Shown here: positions 7,140-15,542 of the stretch, one piece after another | Layout of the letters: each line of letters starts with the position of its first letter | How positions within the stretch are numbered: the first letter of the stretch is position 1 | Source: Streptomyces poonensis | GTDB taxonomy: Bacteria > Actinomycetota > Actinomycetes > Streptomycetales > Streptomycetaceae | Reading direction: 5' to 3' | Length of the DNA stretch: 64,000 bases | Assembly (NCBI RefSeq): GCF_014650915.1 | Contig: NZ_BMVW01000001.1 | Coordinates: 744,001-808,000, forward strand | The notes under the pieces: generated by a model | Database searches by the model: none | What the model was told of the DNA's origin: nothing | Seen by the model: the letters and a program-made list of their open reading frames with translations, nothing else | Program-made: the position numbers and the translations under genes

Positions 7140-8477
7140 TCAGTCGTCGGCGAGCTCGTCCGGAGTCGACCGGGCCAGGCCGGCGAGGGTCGCCAGGGCC
7201 CGGGAGAGCGTGTCGGTGCTCGGTGAGGCGAGGCCGAGACGGATCGCGTGCGGGACACGGTGGCGGCCGACGGAGAACGCCGCGGCCGGGGTCACCGCGA
7301 TGCCGTGCCGGGCTGCGGCGGCGACGAAGGTGTCGGCGCGCCACGGGTCGGGCAGCTCCCACCAGCGGAAGTACGAGCAGGGCTCGCTGCGGGTCGTGAA
7401 GTCGCCGAGGTGCAGCTGGGCGATCTCCTGGCGCGCCACCGCCTCCCGCTGCTTGGCCCGTACCAGTGTCCGGACCGTGCCGTCCGCCTGCCACCGGGCC
7501 ATCGCTTCCAGCGGGAACCGCATGGGCATCCAGCTCCCCGACCGCAGCGACGCGGCGACCGCGCCCTCGAGGGCGGCGGGGACCACCGCGAAACCGAGGG
7601 ACAGTCCCGGGGCCGCTCGCTTGGACAGGCTGTCGACGAGGACCGTGAGTTCGGCCGCGCGCGAGGCGAGGGGCGGTCTGTCGTCCCGGAGGAAGGCCCA
7701 GACGGCGTCCTCGATCGCGTGGATGCCCCACTTCAGCAGGACGTCGGCCAGACGGTCCAGCCGGCTGTCGGGCATGGTGAGCGACAGCGGGTTGTGCAGG
7801 GTCGGCTGGACGTACACGGCGTGCAGCGGGCCCGAGCGGTGCGCCTCCTCCACGGCCTCGGGGATCACCCCGGCCTCGTCCATGGCCAGCGGCACCAGCG
7901 TGACGCCGAGCCGGGCGGCGATCGCCTTGAGCACCGGGTAGGTCAGCTCCTCGACACCGAGCCGCGCGCCCGGCCGGGTCAGCGCGGCGACGACGGCCGA
8001 GATGGCCTGCCGGCCGCTCCCGGCGAACAGGACGCGAGCCGGGTCGGGGCGCCAGCCGCCCCGTGCGAGCAGCTCGGCTGCGGCGGCGCGGGTCGCGGCG
8101 GTGCCGTCCGGGCCGACCGGCCGCAGGGCCGACTCCAGGCTGCCGGGGTGCACCAGCGGATCGAGCCCGGCGGCGAGCAGCCCGCCCTGCTCCGGCACCA
8201 CCGGGTAGTTGAGCGTCAGATCGACCCGGCTGTCCACGGGTTCGGACAGCGCGGGGGCGGCCGCGGCCGTGGTGGCGGCCCGCACGAACGTGCCACGGCC
8301 CACGTGGCCGGTGGTGAGGCCCCGGCGGGCGAGTTCCCGGTAAGCGCGGGTGGCCGTGGAGTTGGCGATGCCGTACTGCCGGGCGAACTCCCGCTGAGGA
8401 GGAAGCCGGTCGCCCGCCCTGAGGCGGCCGGCCTCGATGTCCTTCGCCACCGCGTCGGCGACGCCCCGATAGTCCAC
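7140..8477 (-). CDS. MocR/GntR-family PLP-dependent regulator
   Basis: This 445-aa regulator fuses a GntR winged helix (about 1-75, with LPPQREFARQYGIANSTATRAY) to a fold-type I aminotransferase-like domain (about 105-440). The PLP-binding lysine is in VDSLSKRAAPG. GTG at 8477 was chosen because GGAGGAGAGG lies directly upstream. MocR proteins sense PLP or amino acids and often control a divergent gene. Here that gene is a LysE exporter and repeated ATTGCACCGAG elements lie between them. The sequence suggests a control circuit for amino-acid efflux. The effector is unknown. Confidence 0.92.
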   Translation of the reverse strand: MDYRGVADAVAKDIEAGRLRAGDRLPPQREFARQYGIANSTATRAYRELARRGLTTGHVGRGTFVRAATTAAAAPALSEPVDSRVDLTLNYPVVPEQGGLLAAGLDPLVHPGSLESALRPVGPDGTAATRAAAAELLARGGWRPDPARVLFAGSGRQAISAVVAALTRPGARLGVEELTYPVLKAIAARLGVTLVPLAMDEAGVIPEAVEEAHRSGPLHAVYVQPTLHNPLSLTMPDSRLDRLADVLLKWGIHAIEDAVWAFLRDDRPPLASRAAELTVLVDSLSKRAAPGLSLGFAVVPAALEGAVAASLRSGSWMPMRFPLEAMARWQADGTVRTLVRAKQREAVARQEIAQLHLGDFTTRSEPCSYFRWWELPDPWRADTFVAAAARHGIAVTPAAAFSVGRHRVPHAIRLGLASPSTDTLSRALATLAGLARSTPDELADD

Positions 8478-8577
8478 GGACCTCTCCTCCCGTACGCCGT
8501 ACGCCCGCGGGCCTGAGCTCGTGGGCCCGTAGATCCGTAAGCCCGCGGGCCCGTGCCTCCGGGCATCGAAGCACAGA

Positions 8578-8612
8578 ATTGCACCGAGTGCAATGCGTAC
8601 TATTGCACCGAG
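8578..8612. promoter_or_regulatory. Candidate MocR operator (direct and inverted repeats)
   Basis: ATTGCACCGAG occurs at 8578-8588 and again at 8602-8612, a 24-bp period. The first copy also forms the palindrome TTGCA-N5-TGCAA at 8579-8593. Paired direct repeats with an inverted half-site are typical of MocR operators. The element lies between the divergent regulator and exporter genes. Confidence 0.7.
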
Positions 8613-8703
8613 AAAAGTCCCCTCCCTACACTCACATTGCTTCGCGACCAGCCGGTCCGAGGTCGGTGCGGTGCAACCGGTTGACGGGGAACGGCGGGAA
8701 GTC

Positions 8704-9351
8704 ATGGTCGAGTTGAGCGGAGTGCTCGGAGTCGCGGCGGTGGCCCTGGGGATGGTGCTCACCCCCGGCCCGAACATGATCTATCTCGTCTCCCGGAGCA
8801 TCACCCAGGGGCGGCGTGCCGGAGTCGTGTCCCTCGGCGGTGTCGCCGTGGGGTTCCTGGTGTATCTGCTGGCCACGAACCTCGGGCTCACGGCGCTCTT
8901 CATCGCGGTTCCCGGGCTGTACGTCGCCGTGAAGCTGGCCGGGGCGGCCTACCTCGCGTATCTGGCCTGGAACGCCCTGAAGCCCGGGGGTGTCTCCGTC
9001 TTCGCCCCCAAGGACATCCCGCACGACCCCCCGCGCAGACTGTTCACGATGGGGCTGATGACGAATCTCCTCAACCCGAAGATCGCCATCATGTATCTCT
9101 CCCTCATACCGCAGTTCATCGACCTGGACGCGGGGCACGTACTGGTGCAGGGCCTGCTGCTCGGCTCCGTTCAGATCGTGGTGGCCCTCACCGTGAACCT
9201 GGCCATCGTGCTGGCGGCCGGCACCATCGCCCTCTTCCTCGCCCGCCGCCCCTCCTGGCTCCGGGTCCAGCGCTACCTGATGGGGACGGCCCTCGGCCTC
9301 CTGGCCCTGTCCGTGGCCGTGGACACCTCGGCCCCGACCGCCACCGGCTGA
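8704..9351 (+). CDS. LysE/RhtB-family exporter
   Basis: This 215-aa integral membrane protein has about six hydrophobic helices and the family signature LTPGPNMIYLVSRSITQG near the N-terminus, plus NLLNPKIAIMYLSLIPQF. The family exports amino acids or related small molecules. ATG at 8704 is preceded by a modest GGCGGGAAG site. It is transcribed away from a MocR regulator and a plausible shared operator, so its expression probably answers to an amino acid or vitamin-B6 signal. Substrate unknown. Confidence 0.92.
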   Translation: MVELSGVLGVAAVALGMVLTPGPNMIYLVSRSITQGRRAGVVSLGGVAVGFLVYLLATNLGLTALFIAVPGLYVAVKLAGAAYLAYLAWNALKPGGVSVFAPKDIPHDPPRRLFTMGLMTNLLNPKIAIMYLSLIPQFIDLDAGHVLVQGLLLGSVQIVVALTVNLAIVLAAGTIALFLARRPSWLRVQRYLMGTALGLLALSVAVDTSAPTATG

Positions 9352-9369
9352 CCTGCTCCGAGTCGGGCG

Positions 9370-9768
9370 TCAGCCCATCGGGCGGTAGTACTGCAGGACC
9401 GGGAGCAGCTGGGCGATCCACTCGTTCGTGCGGTCCCGGCCCTTGGCGTCGACCACGCACTCGTAGAAGCGGCCGTCGACGTGGACGACGCCCATGACGA
9501 GCCCCTTGCCGTCGTGGTGCGGCCGGTAGTGGACGCTGCGCACCTGGGGCCACGGGAACTCGATGCCCCGGCCGTGGTCCTCGAAGGCGACACCGGCCGC
9601 GTCGACCACGATGGAGTTGTGGCGGTCCACGGCCAGGAACTCCGGGCCCACGGCGGGTACGGGCGTGGGCGGGGCGTGCATCGGCGGTGGGGGGCCGAAC
9701 CCGGGCGGGGCCGGTGGGAGCGGGGGCTCAGGCGGCGAGGGCTGTTCGCCGTGTTCGGGCTGTTGCAT
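9370..9768 (-). CDS. Small PH-like domain protein with Pro-rich N-terminus
   Basis: This 132-aa protein has a Pro-rich disordered N-terminus (about 1-45) and a C-terminal beta-rich domain (about 50-128). Hallmarks are IVVDAAGV, FPWPQVRSV, a central beta stretch and RTNEWIAQLLPVLQYY. The same pattern appears in the protein at 14772-15452 and at the C-terminus of the kinase at 19250-20452, so it is a shared PH-like module. No enzyme motif is seen. ATG at 9768 is the conservative start; GTG at 9771 or ATG at 9804 are alternatives. It is convergent with the LysE gene and divergent from a sigma factor. Confidence 0.72.
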   Translation of the reverse strand: MQQPEHGEQPSPPEPPLPPAPPGFGPPPPMHAPPTPVPAVGPEFLAVDRHNSIVVDAAGVAFEDHGRGIEFPWPQVRSVHYRPHHDGKGLVMGVVHVDGRFYECVVDAKGRDRTNEWIAQLLPVLQYYRPMG

Positions 9769-9884
9769 CACGACGCACCGTATCTCTTCTCCCCGATGAA
9801 ACATTCCGGAGGGCCCACCGCATCAATGAAGTGAAGTCACGTGGAGCCGGCACCACGACGACGTACGAAGATCAGGGGGTACGA

Positions 9885-10400
9885 ATGAGATACGTCCGCG
9901 CGGACGGCTACCAGGAGTTCGCGGCGGCGCGCGCGGGGCACCTCTACCGGTCCGCCTGCCTGCTGACCTGCGGGGACACCCATCTCGCCGAGGACCTCGT
10001 GCAGGAGACGCTCGGGCGGGTGTACGTGAAGTGGGGGCGCGTGTCGCGGGTCGGGAACCCCGCCGCGTACGCGCAGACCATCCTCACGCGGACCTTCCTC
10101 GCGCACCAGCGGCGCCGCAGCAGCTCCGAGCGGGCCACCGACACCTTCCCCGACCTCCCCGACCAGCGCAGCGCCGACGCCGACGCGTCCCTGCGGCTGA
10201 CGCTCGTCGAGGCGCTGGGCAGGCTGTCCGCCAAGGACCGGGCGGTGGTCGTCCTGCGCTACTGGGAGGACCGGAGCATCGAGGAGACCGCCGACACGAT
10301 GAACGTCAGCTCGGCCGCCGTACGGACCCGCTGCGTCCGTGCCCTCTCCCGGCTCCGGGAGCTCCTCGGTGAGGACCTGGGCGAGTACGCGACCCGCTGA
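9885..10400 (+). CDS. ECF sigma factor, SigE-family type
   Basis: This 171-aa RNA polymerase sigma factor has region 2 in HLYRSACLLTCGDTHLAEDL, then VQETLGRVYVKWGRV, and region 4 in ALGRLSAKDRAVVVLRYWED through VSSAAVRTRCVRALSRLREL. This is the actinobacterial 'SigE family' of small ECF factors. ATG at 9885 has GGGGG 5-6 nt upstream. The next gene, 67 nt downstream, encodes a membrane protein that may be its regulator or sensor. No classical zinc anti-sigma is encoded beside it. Confidence 0.9.
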   Translation: MRYVRADGYQEFAAARAGHLYRSACLLTCGDTHLAEDLVQETLGRVYVKWGRVSRVGNPAAYAQTILTRTFLAHQRRRSSSERATDTFPDLPDQRSADADASLRLTLVEALGRLSAKDRAVVVLRYWEDRSIEETADTMNVSSAAVRTRCVRALSRLRELLGEDLGEYATR

Positions 10401-10467
10401 GTCCCGCCCCGAACGGCTCACTGATCCACCACTTACTGTTCCACTCACCCAGAAACGGTGGTTTGCC

Positions 10468-11748
10468 ATGCCCGTCGAACACCACGAAGACCCCTTCGAG
10501 AGCCGGCTGGGCGACGCCCTGCGCCAGGCCGGCGGCACCTTCGAGACCGACCGGACCACCCTGGCCTCCGGTGGCGCGGTACGGGGACGCCGGTTCCTGT
10601 TCCGCCGCCGGGCCGCCGTCGCGGGCGGCGTCGCCGGGGTCGCGCTCGCCGGAGTGGGGGGGGCCCTGCTCGTGCCCTGGGGGGACGGAGGTACCGGCGT
10701 GAGTGGCCGGGACACCATCGCCGTCGGGTCGTCGGCCGCCTCGTCGCCCACTCCCACCGCGACCGCGACCGGTCCCGTGTCCGGCGACGAGCTCCTCCGT
10801 ACGCTCAAGAGGCTGTTGCCCGAGGGGGAGGTCAGCGGCGAGGAGGCGCGCGGCACCGGTTCCGAGCTCAATCCGTACGCGCACGTCGTGTTCGACGACG
10901 GCGAGGGCGGCGGCGCGGTCTCCGTCGGGCTCGGCCGGGTGGAACCGGGCAGCGCCACGGCCCGTGACATGACGTCCTGCCCGGACAAGAGGCTCGTCCC
11001 GCACGACAGCTGCACCACCACCCGCTTGTCCGACGGTTCGGTGCTCATGCTGCTCCAGGGCTACGAGTATCCGGACCGGCGTGCGGACACCAAGCAGTGG
11101 ACCGCCACTCTCGTCACCACCGAGGGCCATCACGTCCTGGTGAGCGAGTGGAACGCCGAGGCCGAGAAGGACGCCCCGATCACGCGGCCCGAGCCTCCGC
11201 TCTCCCCGGACGAGCTGAAGCGGATCGCCACCGACGCGGCCTGGCGTACGGCCGTCGACGCCATCCCCGACCCCAAGAACACCGGCTCCGACGCGCCTCC
11301 GGCCGCCGACGGCACCGGCGTCCGCAAGACGCTCGCCGGTCTGCTGCCCCGGGACATGAAGGTGGTGACGGACGGGGGCCAGGAGACCGAGTACGCCTAC
11401 GTCGTGGTCGACGACGGCAAGGGCGAGAGCCTCGTGCAGGTCAATGTGCAGCCCGACATCAGGTCCTCGGACCCGAAGCTGGACATCAGCGAGGAGCTCT
11501 TCGGGTCCGGCGCCGAGGTACTGCCCGACGGCACGAAGATGACCACGAAGCAGGGGCCCGGCGACGACAAGGCCCCGGGACTGGTCATGTGGACCGTCGA
11601 CACCATGCGTACGGACGGTATGCGGGTCGTGGTCAGCGCCTTCAACTCCGGTTCCCAGACCACCGCCCCGAACCGCGACACCCCCGCCCTCACCATGGCG
11701 CAGCTCAAGGAGATCGCCACGAGTGAGGAGTGGGAGAAGCTCCTCTAG
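10468..11748 (+). CDS. Membrane protein with duplicated extracytoplasmic domain, downstream of ECF sigma
   Basis: This 426-aa protein has a cytoplasmic N-terminus (about 1-45), one membrane helix (about 50-75, AAVAGGVAGVALAGVGGALL), a Ser/Thr/Pro linker and an outside part made of two similar halves. Repeat 1 has LLRTLKRLLPEG, YAHVVFDDGEG and ELKRIATDAAWR. Repeat 2 has VRKTLAGLLPRD, YAYVVVDDGKG and QLKEIATSEEW. It follows the sigma gene closely and may act as its anti-sigma or sensor, although no HxxxCxxC zinc motif is present. Function beyond that is not recognised. Confidence 0.75.
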   Translation: MPVEHHEDPFESRLGDALRQAGGTFETDRTTLASGGAVRGRRFLFRRRAAVAGGVAGVALAGVGGALLVPWGDGGTGVSGRDTIAVGSSAASSPTPTATATGPVSGDELLRTLKRLLPEGEVSGEEARGTGSELNPYAHVVFDDGEGGGAVSVGLGRVEPGSATARDMTSCPDKRLVPHDSCTTTRLSDGSVLMLLQGYEYPDRRADTKQWTATLVTTEGHHVLVSEWNAEAEKDAPITRPEPPLSPDELKRIATDAAWRTAVDAIPDPKNTGSDAPPAADGTGVRKTLAGLLPRDMKVVTDGGQETEYAYVVVDDGKGESLVQVNVQPDIRSSDPKLDISEELFGSGAEVLPDGTKMTTKQGPGDDKAPGLVMWTVDTMRTDGMRVVVSAFNSGSQTTAPNRDTPALTMAQLKEIATSEEWEKLL

Positions 11749-11767
11749 GGACGGCCGCTGACAGTCG

Positions 11768-13126
11768 CTAGAAGAACTCCGCCCACGGCTGGTCCCAGAT
11801 CTGCTTCACGCACAGGACCAGGAACAGCAGGCCCGCGATCCCCAGCATCGCGTTGCTGAGCGGTCCGTTGCGCCATTCGCGCGGTGTGCGTGAGGAGTTC
11901 AGGAGCCAGACCAGGGTGAGGGCGAGGAAGGGCATGAAGGCCGCGCCCAGGACGCCGTAGATGATGACCAGCCGGAAGGGCTGGTCCTGGAAGAGCAGGA
12001 CCATGGGCGGGAAGGTCAGCCACAGGAGGTACGCGCGGAACGGCCACGACCGTTCCCGCTCCCCCGAGGCGACCTCCTCGCCCGTGGTGCGTGCGCGGCT
12101 GCGGTAGCGGGCCACGAAGTCCGCCCACATCAGGCTCACGCCGTGCCAGACGCCGATGAGGGAGGTGAAGGAGGTGGCGAAGAAACCGATCAGGAAGAAC
12201 TTCGCCGTCGCCGTGCCGTACTCGTCCTCCAGGATGCCGCCGAGCTGGACGAGGCCCTTGTCGCCGCTCGCGATGGCGACGTTCGCTGAGTGCAGGAGCT
12301 CCGCCCCCACGAACAGCATCGCGATCACGAAGATGCCGGTGGTGATGTAGGCGACGCGGTTGTCGAGCCGCATCACCTTCATCCAGCCCGTGTTCGTCCA
12401 GCCCTTGGCGTTGACCCAGTAGCCGTACGCGGCGAGCGTGATGGTGCCGCCGACGCCGCCGATCAGGCCGAGGGTGTTGAGGATCGAGTCCTTCTCGTCG
12501 GGGAGGACGGGGAGCAGGCCCGCGAAGGCGTCGGCGAGGTTCGGGGTGACGCGGATCGCCAGGTAGACGGTGACGACGAACATGACGCCCACCAGGACCG
12601 TCATGACCTTCTCGAAGACCGCGTACTTGTTGAACCAGACGAAGACCAGGCCCACCAGGCCGCAGGCGATGCCCCACCATTCCAGGTCCATGACGTCCGG
12701 GAAGAGGGCTTGCAGCGGCAGTGCGCTGGAGGACATCGCCGCCGCGCCGTACACGAAGCCCCAGATCACGGCGTAGACCACGAAGAAGTACATCGTCCAG
12801 CGGCCCAGGCTCGCCCAGCCGTCGAACAGGGTGCGGCCGGTGGACAGATGCCAGCGGCCGGCCGCCTCGGCGAGGGAGATCTTGACGAGGCAGCCGATGA
12901 TCGCGGCCCACAGGAGCGTGTAGCCGAAGTTGCTGCCCGCGATGAGGGTCGCGACGAGGTCACCGGCGCCGACGCCGGTGGCGGCCACGACGATGCCGGG
13001 TCCGATGTACTTCCAACTGGACTTGCGGGGCCGCGAGTCCGCGCCACTCGTGCTGTTCGCGCTGTCCCCGGTGGCCGCTCTCGTGCCGCCCGTGTTGCCT
13101 GGTTGCTCTCCGGTCGTCTCCGCCAT
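11768..13126 (-). CDS. Nramp-like membrane transporter, atypical motifs
   Basis: This 452-aa protein has about eleven membrane helices and overall Nramp-family architecture, starting KYIGPGIVVAATGVGAGDLV. Canonical Nramp metal transporters have DPGN in helix 1 and a Met-containing motif in helix 6. Here helix 1 has GAGD and helix 6 reads GGVGGTITLAAYGYWV. It therefore belongs to a divergent branch whose substrate may not be Mn2+ or Fe2+. ATG at 13126 gives a normal soluble N-terminus; no strong ribosome site is seen. It diverges from a carboxypeptidase gene across a 266-bp region. Confidence 0.85.
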   Translation of the reverse strand: MAETTGEQPGNTGGTRAATGDSANSTSGADSRPRKSSWKYIGPGIVVAATGVGAGDLVATLIAGSNFGYTLLWAAIIGCLVKISLAEAAGRWHLSTGRTLFDGWASLGRWTMYFFVVYAVIWGFVYGAAAMSSSALPLQALFPDVMDLEWWGIACGLVGLVFVWFNKYAVFEKVMTVLVGVMFVVTVYLAIRVTPNLADAFAGLLPVLPDEKDSILNTLGLIGGVGGTITLAAYGYWVNAKGWTNTGWMKVMRLDNRVAYITTGIFVIAMLFVGAELLHSANVAIASGDKGLVQLGGILEDEYGTATAKFFLIGFFATSFTSLIGVWHGVSLMWADFVARYRSRARTTGEEVASGERERSWPFRAYLLWLTFPPMVLLFQDQPFRLVIIYGVLGAAFMPFLALTLVWLLNSSRTPREWRNGPLSNAMLGIAGLLFLVLCVKQIWDQPWAEFF

Positions 13127-13392
13127 GCCGATCAAGAAAGCGCAAAGCGAGCGGGGGCACAAGGGGGCGTGCGTCGATCGGTGTGTGATGCAGACCGGAC
13201 ACGATGGCCGACTCACTCCCTTGACCTGTACATGGCGTACCAGCACGATGAGCGCCACCCGCAAGGGAGTCATCGCCGGTCACCCCCACGGCCGGCGGCG
13301 GCTCCGCGCACGTCGCAAGGAACCACCCCCCGTTCCTCCCGCTCCACTCCCCTTCCGGAGATCCCGGAACCCTGGAGAACCTAGGAGACTTC

Positions 13393-14775
13393 ATGCGACT
13401 CCGCATTCGCGGCAGAACCCCTGGCGGCAGGGCCTTTGGCGGCAGGACCCGCACCACCGTGCTCGCCGGCCTGCTGACGCTCGCCCTCGCGGGCCCGCTG
13501 GCCGCCACCACGGCCGGCGACGCCACCGCCACCGGCGCGCAGCGGCCGACGGCCTCGGCGGACGACGTCCGCCAGTACGAGATCCATGCGCGCACGAGCC
13601 CCGCCTCCCGCACGGCGATCCAGCAGGCCGGGGTCACCGTCGACGAGGCCGACGAGGAGACCGTCGTCGTCTCCGGGCGCGCCGACCAGATCGAGCGGCT
13701 GCGGCGGCTCGGGTACGAGGTGAGCCCCGTGGGCGCGGCGCCCGACCGGTCCGCGGGCGAGAACGGCGCGGACGACGTACGGCCCTTCGACTTCCCCTCC
13801 GCCGACTCCCGCTACCACAACCACGCCGAGATGACGGCGGAGATCGACCAGCGCATCGCCACGTACCCGAACATCATGAGCAAGCGCGTGATCGGCAAGT
13901 CGTACCAGGGCCGGGACATCGTCGCGATCAAGATCAGCGACAACGTGGGGACCGACGAGTCCGAGCCCGAGGTCATGTTCACCCACCACCAGCACGCCCG
14001 CGAGCACCTCACCGTGGAGATGGCGCTGTACCTGATCCGCGAGCTGGGGGCGGGCTACGGGTCCGACTCCCGTGTCACCGGCATGGTGAACAACCGGGAG
14101 ATATGGATCATCCCCGACCTCAACCCGGACGGCGGCGAGTACGACATCGCGAGCGGCTCCTACCGCTCGTGGCGCAAGAACCGCCAGCCCAACAGCGGTT
14201 CGTCGTACGTCGGCACCGACCTCAACCGTAACTGGGGCTACCGGTGGGGCTGCTGCGGCGGGTCCTCCGGGTCGCCGTCCTCGGACACGTACCGCGGTAC
14301 GGCGGCCGAGTCCGCGCCCGAGACCAAGGTCGTCGCGAACTTCGTGCGCAGCCGGGTCGTCGGCGGCAAGCAGCAGATCAGGGCGAGCATCGACTTCCAC
14401 ACCTACAGCGAGCTGGTGCTCTGGCCCTTCGGCCACACCTACTCCGACACCACCACCGGCATGACGGCCGACGACCGCAACACCTTCGCCGCGGTGGGCC
14501 AGAAGATGGCCGCCAGCAACGGCTACACACCCCAGCAGTCCAGCGACCTCTACATCACGGACGGCACGATCGACGACTGGCTGTGGGGCAACCAGAAGAT
14601 CTTCGCCTACACCTTCGAGATGTACCCGTCGTCGAGCTCCGGCGGAGGTTTCTACCCGCCCGACGAGGTCATCGAGCGGGAGACCTCACGGAACCGGGAC
14701 GCCGTGCTGCAGCTGCTGGAGAACGCGGACTGCATGTACCGGTCGATCGGCAAGGAGGCGCAGTACTGCGGCTAG
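13393..14775 (+). CDS. Secreted M14 zinc carboxypeptidase
   Basis: This 460-aa exported metallopeptidase resembles carboxypeptidase T. It has an N-terminal signal peptide with Arg-rich head, a propeptide (about 45-135) and the catalytic domain. Zinc ligands are seen in [10 protein letters not shown] (His and Glu of HxxE) and DFHTYSELV (third His). The catalytic Glu is in YTFEMYP. Substrate-binding motifs [10 protein letters not shown] and [11 protein letters not shown] are also present. AGGAGA precedes ATG at 13393. It probably releases C-terminal amino acids from peptides outside the cell. The stop codon shares CTAG with the stop of the convergent next gene. Confidence 0.95.
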   Translation: MRLRIRGRTPGGRAFGGRTRTTVLAGLLTLALAGPLAATTAGDATATGAQRPTASADDVRQYEIHARTSPASRTAIQQAGVTVDEADEETVVVSGRADQIERLRRLGYEVSPVGAAPDRSAGENGADDVRPFDFPSADSRYHNHAEMTAEIDQRIATYPNIMSKRVIGKSYQGRDIVAIKISDNVGTDESEPEVMFTHHQHAREHLTVEMALYLIRELGAGYGSDSRVTGMVNNREIWIIPDLNPDGGEYDIASGSYRSWRKNRQPNSGSSYVGTDLNRNWGYRWGCCGGSSGSPSSDTYRGTAAESAPETKVVANFVRSRVVGGKQQIRASIDFHTYSELVLWPFGHTYSDTTTGMTADDRNTFAAVGQKMAASNGYTPQQSSDLYITDGTIDDWLWGNQKIFAYTFEMYPSSSSGGGFYPPDEVIERETSRNRDAVLQLLENADCMYRSIGKEAQYCG

Positions 14776-15452
14776 CGCTCCGCTGAGCCCCGGTCGTCCT
14801 GGCCGGCCTCGTCGGCGTCGGTGCCCTCGTCGGCACCGCCGGCCTGGCCGGCTTCGTCAGGGGCGTCGCCGTCTTCGCCGTCGTCGAAGTACGCGTCCAG
14901 GACCTCGTCCAGCTCCGCTTCCCACTCCTTGAAGCGGTTCCGGGACGTCGCCTCGATCTCGATCGGGTACCAGCGGCGGTCGGTCGTGTGCACCGTCACG
15001 GTGAACCGCTTCCCGAAGCGCCCGGTCTCCGTCTCGAGCGCGCCGATCTCGTCCCAGCGGAACTCGCACTCCTGGTCGTCCAGGCGGAGCCGGACGCCGC
15101 GGTGGTCGGCCACGATCCGGGCCCGGCGGTCGGCGGCCTCGAAGACGGGGCCGCCGGTGGCGTCCTCCTGCTCCTCGTCCGGCTCCTCGTCCGGAATCTC
15201 GTCCGGATTCTCGCCCGGCTCCTCCCGAGAGCCCTCGGCTGCCTTGGTGTCCTCCTTCGAGTCCTCGTCCTCTCTGGAGGCCTCCGCCGTCTCGCTCCCG
15301 GGCTCGGCGGCGTCCTCCGGGTCCGTGCCCTTCTCCGGCCCGGTGTCCTTCTTGGGCTCGGCGGACACGGGCGACGTGAGCCCGGGAATGTACGCCGGGT
15401 TGACCGCGGCGACGTCCAGGGGCTGGCTGCTAGAACCTATGCGCTGCTCCAC
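14772..15452 (-). CDS. Acidic protein with PH-like domain
   Basis: This 226-aa protein has a long acidic low-complexity N-terminal half rich in Glu/Asp/Ser/Pro (about 25-100), a PH-like domain (about 110-195) and an acidic tail. The domain has [23 protein letters not shown] and [17 protein letters not shown], closely matching the modules at 9370-9768 and in the kinase at 19250-20452. GTG at 15452 follows a CATACT -10-like hexamer by 7 nt, so the message may be leaderless. No enzyme motif is present. The neighbourhood suggests a partner or substrate of the local Ser/Thr kinases. Confidence 0.72.
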   Translation of the reverse strand: MEQRIGSSSQPLDVAAVNPAYIPGLTSPVSAEPKKDTGPEKGTDPEDAAEPGSETAEASREDEDSKEDTKAAEGSREEPGENPDEIPDEEPDEEQEDATGGPVFEAADRRARIVADHRGVRLRLDDQECEFRWDEIGALETETGRFGKRFTVTVHTTDRRWYPIEIEATSRNRFKEWEAELDEVLDAYFDDGEDGDAPDEAGQAGGADEGTDADEAGQDDRGSAER

Positions 15453-15542
15453 AGCGGGCAGTATGGTCGACGATCCTGTGCCGGGAACAGCCGGGACCCG
15501 AACCGGTCGGCGGGAATCCCGGGCACGGCCCGCCGCCGGCGC

